The translations under genes were made by a program, and so were the position numbers. The notes below the pieces were generated by a model that was not told where the DNA came from, did not search any database, and worked only from the letters and a program-made list of their open reading frames with translations. A stretch of 12,903 nt of DNA, taken from positions 1 through 12,903 of the forward strand of contig JAIOJM010000242.1 in NCBI GenBank assembly GCA_019911785.1, read 5' to 3'. This document shows positions 6,361-12,903 of this stretch, one piece after another. Source of the stretch: Sulfuricella sp. GTDB lineage: Bacteria; Pseudomonadota; Gammaproteobacteria; Burkholderiales; Sulfuricellaceae. Each line of letters starts with the position of its first letter. Position 1 is the stretch's first letter.

Positions 6361-6717
6361 TCAAGAATATTCAGGTAGCTCCTGCGTCTGAGGCGGCATG
6401 GTCTCCAAGTCGCCGTCCAGCCAGGCTGCCACGGCCCGGTCAGGATCGGTTTCCGTGGTGGATACTGCCAGGATGCCTTTCTGCTTCAGATTCTGGTACA
6501 ACCCTGTTTTCATCCCCCCGGTGATGAGCACGTTGACCACATCGAGTGGGTGGGGGCTGTCCGGGGCACAGGCCTGGAAACGCTGCGCCAGCGGCAGTTC
6601 AAGCAAGGACTTGCGCGCCACCCGTTTTCCCTCGACTTCATAGATCCAGAACTTGCGGCACCTGCCGGCATGTCCGCTGATGGTGCTGAGGTTATGGCTG
6701 GAGACGGCGATTTTCAT
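6361..6717 (-). CDS. NifX/NifB-C-like cluster-binding protein (tandem copy)
   Basis: A 118-residue protein of the same family as its downstream neighbour; over half of the first 105 residues are identical. Cys20 in GHAGRCRKFWIYE, PHPLDVVNVLITGG and ETDPD are kept, and there is an additional Cys in the middle loop (QACAPDSPHPLD). It lacks the His-rich tail and ends TQELPEYS. The pair may form a heterodimer, one partner with a metal-binding tail. It lies ten bases after the single-TM protein gene; the ribosome site is weak (GAGAG). Confidence 0.88.
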   Translation of the reverse strand: MKIAVSSHNLSTISGHAGRCRKFWIYEVEGKRVARKSLLELPLAQRFQACAPDSPHPLDVVNVLITGGMKTGLYQNLKQKGILAVSTTETDPDRAVAAWLDGDLETMPPQTQELPEYS

Positions 6718-6727
6718 GTCGGCTCTC

Positions 6728-7162
6728 TCAATTCAACGAAATCCCGTGACTGATCAGCCAATTCTCATCCAGTTCCCATTTCACTTCGGTCACACCGGGC
6801 TGTTCGAGCACGATCTTTTTCGCTTCCGACTGGACTTTCGCCAGTTCCTTTTCCGCCGCGATGAAATCCGGGTTGTCCGGCGCTTTTCCGGCCAGCGAGG
6901 GGTAAAGCGCACCGATCATGCGATACACCGGCATTGCCGGGGAGCGCGGCGTCGCCATCACCGCCACCGCGCCTTCCAGTCGCAGTACCCGGAAGGGGTA
7001 AGGATAGTCGCGCAAGGCCGGGCTGCCTTTTCCCTGAATCGCTTGGTTGAGGGCCGCCACTTTGGGGTCGGTGCGCAGCCCGAACCAGTAGATTGCACCG
7101 AGAGCGAGAATGACGATAAGGGCAACCGCTGTTTTTTTGCCAAGACTGGATTCGTGTTGCAA
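6728..7162 (-). CDS. single-TM protein of unknown function, first gene of the sigma54-controlled cluster
   Basis: A 144-residue protein I do not recognise. Residues 11-28 form one membrane helix (TAVALIVILALGAIYWFG) after a short polar start, so the remaining 115 residues are probably periplasmic. That part has an alternation of short strands (YPFRVLRLEGAVAVMATP), an A/E/K-rich helix (AAEKELAKVQSEAKKIVLEQPG) and a terminal strand VTEVKWELDENW. No cysteine is present. The start is TTG at 7162, since an in-frame TGA lies six codons upstream, no ATG comes before the helix, and GGGGG (7172-7168) is five bases away. It is the first gene after the sigma54 promoter. Confidence 0.75.
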   Translation of the reverse strand: MQHESSLGKKTAVALIVILALGAIYWFGLRTDPKVAALNQAIQGKGSPALRDYPYPFRVLRLEGAVAVMATPRSPAMPVYRMIGALYPSLAGKAPDNPDFIAAEKELAKVQSEAKKIVLEQPGVTEVKWELDENWLISHGISLN

Positions 7163-7167
7163 AATTT

Positions 7168-7172
7168 CCCCC
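7168..7172 (-). promoter_or_regulatory. ribosome binding site supporting the TTG start at 7162
   Basis: The minus strand reads AGGGGGAAATT then TTG. This purine run at five-base spacing is the main support for the rare TTG start, as no ATG or GTG is available between the upstream stop codon and the membrane helix. Confidence 0.55.
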
Positions 7173-7201
7173 TGCCATCAAGATGTGTTGCGCTTATCCT
7201 A

Positions 7202-7217
7202 AGCAATGTGTGTGCCA
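7202..7217 (-). promoter_or_regulatory. sigma54 (RpoN) promoter of the long minus-strand cluster
   Basis: The minus strand reads TGGCACACACATTGCT. Against the RpoN consensus TGGCACG-N4-TTGCW only the seventh base differs. The invariant GG (7216-7215) and GC (7204-7203) are ten bases apart as required. The predicted start is near 7191, giving a leader of about 29 bases before the TTG at 7162. A sigma54-dependent activator is encoded divergently 126 bases away, strengthening the call. Confidence 0.85.
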
Positions 7218-7305
7218 TGCGCCGGTCTGCGCAGCCAGCCCAAGCATTGACGGCCGGTTGCGTGAAAATGCGAGCACTCAGAGTAAAATGAATATGCATC
7301 AAATC

Positions 7306-7330
7306 TTGACAAATTTGTCAAAACTGACAA
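7306..7330. promoter_or_regulatory. array of three TGACA/TGTCA half-sites, likely binding site of the divergent sigma54 activator
   Basis: TTGACAAATTTGTCAA (7306-7321) is a perfect 16-bp palindrome, and it continues into AACTGACAA, so TTGTCA-AAAC-TGACAA (7315-7330) is a second, overlapping inverted repeat. Half-sites TGACA, TGTCA, TGACA start at 7307, 7316 and 7325, exactly nine bases apart. The centre lies about 125 bases upstream of the predicted sigma54 start, the normal distance for an activator enhancer site, and 25 bases before the activator's own ATG, so autoregulation is likely too. The remainder of the 180-base gap shows nothing else I can support. Confidence 0.7.
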
Positions 7331-7342
7331 GTATGTTGAGTC

Positions 7343-8650
<1,308 letters not shown>

Positions 8651-8677
8651 TATTACCGTAAGGGCGAGCGGCAGATT

Positions 8678-9865
8678 TCAACCTGTCAGCCCGGCTGCAA
8701 GCAATATGGCCCACAGAGCCAGCCCGCCGCCAAATACCCAGCCGATGTCCAGTGCAAGCCAGCGCGTCGCCACGAAGGCCGCGGTGGCGAAGGCCACCAT
8801 CACCGGGCCATCCAGGGTGGCGCCGCCCAATTGCACCAGGGTCGCGGCAAGCAGGCCGACGAAGGCGGCGAGCACGCCGGCCAGCGCCCCGCGCACTCGC
8901 TGCATGTGCTTGATGCGGCCGAAGACTTCGGTGAACACCAGCGTCATGGCGATGGAGGGGGAGAAAATGGCAAAGGTGGCGAGCGCCGCGCCCATGACGC
9001 CGCCCAGCTTGTAGCCGATGAAGGCGGCGGTGAGAAGGATCGGGCCGGGGGTGATCTGCCCCAGCGCCAGCCCGTCGAGAAATTCGCGCTGGCTGACCCA
9101 GTCGTGCGTCTGCACCACCTCGGCCTGCATGACGGAAATGATGGCCATGCCGCTGCCGAAGGCGACGGAACCGATCTTGAACAGCGACAGCGCGAGTTGG
9201 CCGAGCTTGGCGCCGGATAGAGCGGCTGTGACGGCGCTGGCGATGACGGCCAGGGCCAGCGCCGTAACGGCCGCCAGACGCCGGGCTGAGGTCGCGGCCG
9301 CGTGCGGTGCCGGCGCTGTGCCCTTCCCGGGCGCGATGGCGAGGGCGCCGAGGGCGAGCGCCGCCAGCGGGACGAGGATCGCATTGACCTTGAACAACAG
9401 AGCGATGAAGGCCGCCAGGGCGATGAAAACTTCGACGCGCCCCTTGATCGCCTGCTGCCCCAGGTTCAGGGTGACGTTGGCAATCACGCCGATCACCAGC
9501 GCCTCCAGGCCGAGAAACAGTTTGTGCACCCAGGGCAGATCGCCCCCGGCGAAATAGGCGGCAGAGAGCAGCACGACCAGGACAAAGGCCGGCAACACAA
9601 AGCCCAGGGTCGCCAGCAGCGCCCCCGGCACGCCGCGCAACCGGTAGCCCACATAGGCGGTGAAATCCACCATGATCGGCCCGGGGTAAAGCTGCACCAT
9701 CGCCAGCCCCTCGTTGGTTTCCTCTTCCGTGAGCCATCCGCGCCGGATCACCAGTGCGCGCAGCTTCTGCAGGATCGCCATGCCGTAGGCGGTCAGGCCC
9801 ACCTGCAGAAAGGCGAGGAAGATCGTGCGCAGGGGGACGGGTGACGTTCGGATGCTTTCGCTCAT
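8678..9865 (-). CDS. chrA: ChrA-family (CHR) chromate transporter
   Basis: A two-domain inner-membrane protein of 395 residues, the usual size of long CHR transporters. The domains are homologous halves: the first has FLQVGLTAYGMAIL (20-32) and YPGPIMVDFTAYVGYRLRG (60-78); the second repeats this as FKIGSVAFGSGMA and ITPGPILLTAAFIGYKLGG. PGP motifs in both halves are typical. About ten hydrophobic helices are seen; a charged, Ala-rich linker (GKGTAPAPHAAATSARR) joins the halves. An in-frame ATG exists at 9910, but I choose 9865 because it forms an ATGA overlap with the feoC-like stop and begins the family's normal N-terminus. Family members export chromate; the gene's place in a feo operon makes the true substrate less certain. 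It converges with the activator gene, 27 bases apart, with no evident terminator. Confidence 0.9.
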   Translation of the reverse strand: MSESIRTSPVPLRTIFLAFLQVGLTAYGMAILQKLRALVIRRGWLTEEETNEGLAMVQLYPGPIMVDFTAYVGYRLRGVPGALLATLGFVLPAFVLVVLLSAAYFAGGDLPWVHKLFLGLEALVIGVIANVTLNLGQQAIKGRVEVFIALAAFIALLFKVNAILVPLAALALGALAIAPGKGTAPAPHAAATSARRLAAVTALALAVIASAVTAALSGAKLGQLALSLFKIGSVAFGSGMAIISVMQAEVVQTHDWVSQREFLDGLALGQITPGPILLTAAFIGYKLGGVMGAALATFAIFSPSIAMTLVFTEVFGRIKHMQRVRGALAGVLAAFVGLLAATLVQLGGATLDGPVMVAFATAAFVATRWLALDIGWVFGGGLALWAILLAAGLTG

Positions 9866-10152
9866 GTGGGTATCGCGGATGTTCGTGAAACGGGTTTTTC
9901 CGCCACCCATGCCGCGCCCTTGCGGGTGAGCGTCCAGACCCGCGGCTGGCGGCGATACAGGCAGGCGGCGCGCAGGGGGCAGTGCTGACAGACGGTGGAA
10001 CAGCCGGGCACCACGGCCTGGAGGTAACCGCGGCGCACCAGTTCTGTGAGCGCAAGGTTTACAAGTTCAGGACTCGTATCGAGTGCCCGTGCCAGTTCCC
10101 CGCAGCGGATGGTGCCTCGCTCTGCGGCCAGGCGCAAGACATTCCCCAGCAT
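9862..10152 (-). CDS. feoC: FeoC-like winged-helix protein with four cysteines
   Basis: A 96-residue protein. Residues 1-46 form a winged-helix domain (LRLAAERGTIRCGELARALD, then SPELVNLALTELVRRGYL), followed by GCSTVCQHCPLRAAC, with Cys51, Cys55, Cys58 and Cys64. FeoC proteins use such cysteines for an Fe-S cluster and bind or stabilise FeoB. The spacing CxxxCxxCx5C differs somewhat from the enterobacterial form. A short strand RVWTLTRKG closes the domain. The ATG directly follows the feoB stop (TGAATG, no gap) and its own stop overlaps chrA by four bases. An iron- or oxygen-sensing DNA-binding role is the alternative. Confidence 0.82.
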   Translation of the reverse strand: MLGNVLRLAAERGTIRCGELARALDTSPELVNLALTELVRRGYLQAVVPGCSTVCQHCPLRAACLYRRQPRVWTLTRKGAAWVAEKPVSRTSAIPT

Positions 10153-12171
10153 TCAGTATCCCATTCCCGTCACTCCCGCCCCGTGATAGACGAGGATGCC
10201 CGCGACCAAGGCGATGGCGAGCAGCAGTGCGATGTCGAACAGCGCCCAGCGCCAGCTTCCCGTTTCCTGGCGCACGACCGCCACCGTGGCCAGGCAGGGG
10301 ATGAAGAGCATAGTCACGGTGAGAAAGGCGAGCGCCGAGGCGGGCGAAACCTGGGCGGCGAGCGTGTGGGCCAGACCGCCTCCGCCCTGCCCGTAGAGAA
10401 TGCCGAGGGTGGCGATGACGTTTTCCTTGGCGACGAAGCCGGCGATGAGCGCGACCATCATGCGCCAGTCCATGCCCATCAGTTCACCGAGCGGCGCGAG
10501 TTTATGCCCGATGCGGGCGAGGTAGCTTTGTTCGAGGGCGCCGGTGGGGAAGTAGCTCAACGCCCAGACCACCACCGAGGCGAGCAGGATGAAGCTTCCC
10601 GCCTTGCGCGCGAAGGCCCAGGTGTTGTTCCAGACAGAGGCGCCGATGGTGCGGGCGTTCGGCATGTGGTAGAGCGGCAGCTCCATGATGAAGGCCATGT
10701 GCTGGCCGCGAAACAGCGTATGGTTGAGCGTTATGCCCGCCAGCGCCAGCACCAGCAGGTTGAGCGCGACGAGGGCGAGCGCGACCGGCAGCGCCGCCGT
10801 TCCGAAGAAGGCCGGGGCGAGGAAGGCGAGTACCGCGAGGCGCGCGCTGCATGGCACCAATGGGGCGAGCAGGATGGTGAGCAGCCGCCCGCCCCGCGAT
10901 TCGATCACCCGCGCACCCATCACCGCCGGCACGTTGCAGCCGAAGCCGAGAAAGAGCGGCAGGAAGCTCTTGCCATGCAGCCCGAGCGCGTGCATGAAGC
11001 GGTCCATCACATAGGCGCTGCGCGCGAGGTAGCCGGTGTCTTCCAGTAGCGCGAGCGCGCCGAAGAATACCGCCAGGACGGGCAGGAAAGTGAGGACGAG
11101 ACCGGCCCCGCCCAGCACGCCTTCGGCGACGAGGGCGGCGAGCCAGTCCGGCGCGCCGGCGAGTAAGTGCCGCGCTGCCGCACGCGCCTGTCCCACGACA
11201 GTTACGTCTAGCCACTCCTGGAGCGGGACTGCGAGTGTGAAGGTGAACCAGAACACGGCCGCGAAAACGCTGAAGAGGAGCACCAGACCCCACAGCGGAT
11301 GCACCGCGACCCGGTCCAGTTTATCGGTAAGACTCACCTGTCCGAGGCGCGGGCGGGTCACTGCGGCCCGTACCATGCGGCCTATCCATTCGTAGCGGCC
11401 GCTGGCGATGTCGAGCACCGCGTCTTCATGCGCACTCAACAGGGCTTCGATCCTGGGCCAGACCCGTTCACCGGCCCAGCCTTTGGCTTTCCGGGTGATT
11501 TCAGCATCCCCTTCCAGCAGCTTGAGTGCCACCCAATCCGGATCAAACGGCGCTGGAACCTGCCCCGCGACCATCTCCTTCAATTGATCGAGTACCCGCC
11601 GGTGCGGCACGGCGATCTGCGGCCGCACCGGGTGGAAGGTGTCCGGGTTGCACGCCAGATACCCGATAGCGGCGACGAGCTCGGCGAGTCCCTGGTTGCG
11701 CGTCGCCACCATGGGCACCACGGGCAAGCCCAGCGCCGCCTCCAGCACGTGCGGTTCGATCTGAATGCCCTGCGCCTCGGCGACATCCAGCATATTGAGC
11801 GCAAGCACTACCGGGACGCGCAGGATCAGCAACTCGGCGAGCAGGTAAAGATTGCGCTCCAGGGAAGAGGCATCGGCCACCATGACGATGATGTCCGGGT
11901 GCTCCTGGATGATGAAGTCGCGCGCCACTTGCTCCTCAAGACTGTGCGAGGTCAGGCTGTAGGTCCCCGGCAGGTCCACCAGGCGCATGCGTGTCTTGTT
12001 GTGCGACAGCATGCCTTCCTTGCGCTCCACCGTCTTGCCGGGCCAGTTGCCGACGTGCTGGGAGAGGCCCGTCAGCAGGTTGAAGAGGGTGGATTTGCCC
12101 ACGTTGGGCTGCCCGGTCAGGCCCACCATGAGCGTTCGTTGTTGCGGCGTGGGCTCAGCCTGGCGGCTCAT
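10153..12171 (-). CDS. feoB: ferrous iron transporter FeoB
   Basis: A 672-residue inner-membrane Fe2+ permease with an N-terminal GTPase. G1 is GQPNVGKST (20-28), the G2 threonine lies in NWPGKTVERKEG, G3 is DLPG (66-69), G4 NMLD (126-129) and G5 about VATRNQG (155-161). The helical insertion follows to about 270. The membrane part starts near 295 and contains the gate motif SFLPLFLGFGCNVPAVMGAR with its conserved Cys, a second Gate motif with LLAPLVPCSARLAVLAFLAP, and FVAKENVIATLGILYG. It is shorter than E. coli FeoB (773) but within the range for such proteins. AGAGG precedes the ATG by six bases; the start overlaps feoA by 17 bases. Confidence 0.97.
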   Translation of the reverse strand: MSRQAEPTPQQRTLMVGLTGQPNVGKSTLFNLLTGLSQHVGNWPGKTVERKEGMLSHNKTRMRLVDLPGTYSLTSHSLEEQVARDFIIQEHPDIIVMVADASSLERNLYLLAELLILRVPVVLALNMLDVAEAQGIQIEPHVLEAALGLPVVPMVATRNQGLAELVAAIGYLACNPDTFHPVRPQIAVPHRRVLDQLKEMVAGQVPAPFDPDWVALKLLEGDAEITRKAKGWAGERVWPRIEALLSAHEDAVLDIASGRYEWIGRMVRAAVTRPRLGQVSLTDKLDRVAVHPLWGLVLLFSVFAAVFWFTFTLAVPLQEWLDVTVVGQARAAARHLLAGAPDWLAALVAEGVLGGAGLVLTFLPVLAVFFGALALLEDTGYLARSAYVMDRFMHALGLHGKSFLPLFLGFGCNVPAVMGARVIESRGGRLLTILLAPLVPCSARLAVLAFLAPAFFGTAALPVALALVALNLLVLALAGITLNHTLFRGQHMAFIMELPLYHMPNARTIGASVWNNTWAFARKAGSFILLASVVVWALSYFPTGALEQSYLARIGHKLAPLGELMGMDWRMMVALIAGFVAKENVIATLGILYGQGGGGLAHTLAAQVSPASALAFLTVTMLFIPCLATVAVVRQETGSWRWALFDIALLLAIALVAGILVYHGAGVTGMGY

Positions 12172-12412
12172 CGCTTGCCTCTTCCACCAGGATCTTCAGC
12201 GCCTCTCCCCGGCCCAGGGCAATGCGGGTTTCGTGCGCGCGCACCAGTACAGGACCCCGCCCGGCGTTCTGCAGGATCTCGATGCGTGCTCCCTTCGCCA
12301 GCCCCATCGCCGCCAGGCGGCTCGAGAAGTCGGCACCTCCCCGGATCTCCCGCACGATAGCGTGCGCGCCGGGTGCGAGCTGATCGAGGGGGACGGGCGG
12401 GCGATCGTTCAT
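12155..12412 (-). CDS. feoA: ferrous iron transport protein FeoA
   Basis: A small SH3-like protein of 85 residues that works with FeoB on the cytoplasmic side. It reads LDQLAPGAHAIVREIRGGAD, then SSRLAAMGLAKGARIEILQN and a strand VLVRAHETRIALGRGEALKI, the normal FeoA pattern. An in-frame ATG exists further upstream (12571), inside the usp gene, but that would add a tail with no FeoA similarity. I take the ATG at 12412, which makes an ATGA overlap with the usp stop. It overlaps feoB by 17 bases. Confidence 0.93.
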   Translation of the reverse strand: MNDRPPVPLDQLAPGAHAIVREIRGGADFSSRLAAMGLAKGARIEILQNAGRGPVLVRAHETRIALGRGEALKILVEEASDEPPG

Positions 12413-12891
12413 GGTTTCTCTTCCGGAAGGGTCGTGGCCGACGCCTGATGCGGGATGAGCAGGACGGGTATGGAGGAAAGCCTCGCCACGCCTTCGGCCA
12501 CGCTGCCAAGCAATAGTCGCTCCATGCCCTTGCGTCCGTGCGTGCCCAGCACGATCAGGTCCGCCGGCCAACTGGCCGCCTCATCGGCGATTACGCTAGC
12601 GATGTGCTGGGTCGGCGTCGCGGTTTCCAGCAGTCGGGCTTCGGCCTCGAGCCCGGCCGCCTGCACGCACTCCCGGGCGGCGGCGAGGATATGGTCGGCG
12701 GCGGCACGTCGCGCCTTGAGCAACGCGTCGATATCGATGGCGAGTTCCGGCCCTAATGGAAGCCAGCCCATGTCGGCGACGTGGACGATGCACAAGGTGG
12801 CGGACAGCCCCTTGGCGAGGCCGATGGCGTGATCGAGGGCATGTTCGGAATTTGGGCTTCCGTCTACGGCGACCAGAATATGTGAATACAT
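12409..12891 (-). CDS. universal stress protein (UspA family)
   Basis: A 160-residue cytosolic Usp. It starts MYSHILVAVDGSPNSEHALDHA, the family's first strand and Asp-containing nucleotide loop, and carries the ATP-binding motif GTHGRKGMERLLLGS (GxxG-x9-GS), followed by VARLSSIPVLLI, the closing strand. It is thus of the ATP-binding type. GAGGAG lies six bases upstream of the ATG at the window edge. It is translationally coupled to feoA, so it may protect against or signal the iron or redox stress linked with Fe2+ uptake (inference). The operon's promoter, if just upstream, is outside the window. Confidence 0.93.
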   Translation of the reverse strand: MYSHILVAVDGSPNSEHALDHAIGLAKGLSATLCIVHVADMGWLPLGPELAIDIDALLKARRAAADHILAAARECVQAAGLEAEARLLETATPTQHIASVIADEAASWPADLIVLGTHGRKGMERLLLGSVAEGVARLSSIPVLLIPHQASATTLPEEKP

Positions 12892-12903
12892 GTCATCTCC
12901 TCA

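Noticed and set aside
5956..6717. Nitrogen fixation locus
   Set aside because: The NifX-like proteins are the only nif-related genes; there is no nifHDK, nifEN or complete nifB, and the family has many non-nitrogenase members.
7247..7289. sigma70 promoter for the activator using TTGACG or TTGCGT with TAAAAT
   Set aside because: No pair has acceptable spacing (20 bases or more), so I do not call a promoter for the activator.
7297..7309. IHF-like site (CATCAA-N4-TGA) between enhancer and sigma54 promoter
   Set aside because: It has a mismatch in each half of the IHF consensus and overlaps the half-site array, so it is not supportable by eye.
8651..8677. Bidirectional terminator between the convergent activator and chrA genes
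   Set aside because: The 27-base gap contains no convincing hairpin or T-run.
9866..9910. Upstream ATG extending ChrA by 15 residues
   Set aside because: It would overlap feoC deeply and lacks a good ribosome site; the ATGA junction at 9865 fits the operon pattern.
12413..12571. Upstream ATG extending FeoA by 53 residues
   Set aside because: The extension lies inside usp in another frame and has no FeoA similarity.

Overview
The window is GC-rich and almost wholly coding. It looks like the chromosome of a sulfur- or iron-oxidising betaproteobacterium (Thiobacillus, Sulfuricella or Gallionella relatives). That placement is an inference from the gene types: SQR-like flavoprotein, c-type heme lipoprotein, NifX-like proteins, Fur-controlled and Feo iron uptake. 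No rRNA, tRNA, IS element or CRISPR array was seen, and no gene-free stretch exceeds 300 bases.

Layout. (1) 1-439, minus: 5' part of a periplasmic ferric-iron binding protein of an ABC transporter, cut by the window edge. It has a sigma70-type promoter whose spacer and -35 are covered by a Fur-box-like sequence (481-499). (2) 576-7162, minus: one long co-directional cluster. In transcription order it holds a TTG-started single-TM protein, two tandem NifX-like proteins, an unknown 130-aa protein, a DUF2141 exported protein, a DUF3365-type heme lipoprotein, a 3' remnant of a ZIP metal transporter, a radical SAM enzyme, a 31-codon ORF, a 5' remnant of a TehA/SLAC1-type channel, a GST-fold protein, an SQR-like flavoprotein, and a second copy of the unknown protein. 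A possible terminator follows at 545-572. (3) 7163-7342: divergent control region with a near-consensus sigma54 promoter (7202-7217) facing the cluster and three TGACA/TGTCA half-sites at 9-bp steps (7306-7330). (4) 7343-8650, plus: the sigma54 activator, with a Cys-rich PAS domain, AAA+ domain and Fis-type HTH. (5) 8678-12891, minus: a tightly coupled operon usp-feoA-feoB-feoC-chrA, for ferrous iron uptake plus a ChrA-family transporter.

Working model (inference): the activator senses a redox, metal or thiol signal through its cysteine-rich PAS domain and binds the half-site array about 120 bp upstream of the sigma54 promoter. It then turns on the long cluster, whose products are small cluster- or metal-binding proteins, a heme lipoprotein, a quinone-linked flavoprotein and two copies of an undescribed protein family. 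Inside the cluster two transporter genes have been cut down to fragments, yet the overlapping stop/start codons remain, so the operon seems to have been trimmed in place. The cluster is the part of the window most likely to hold an undescribed system.
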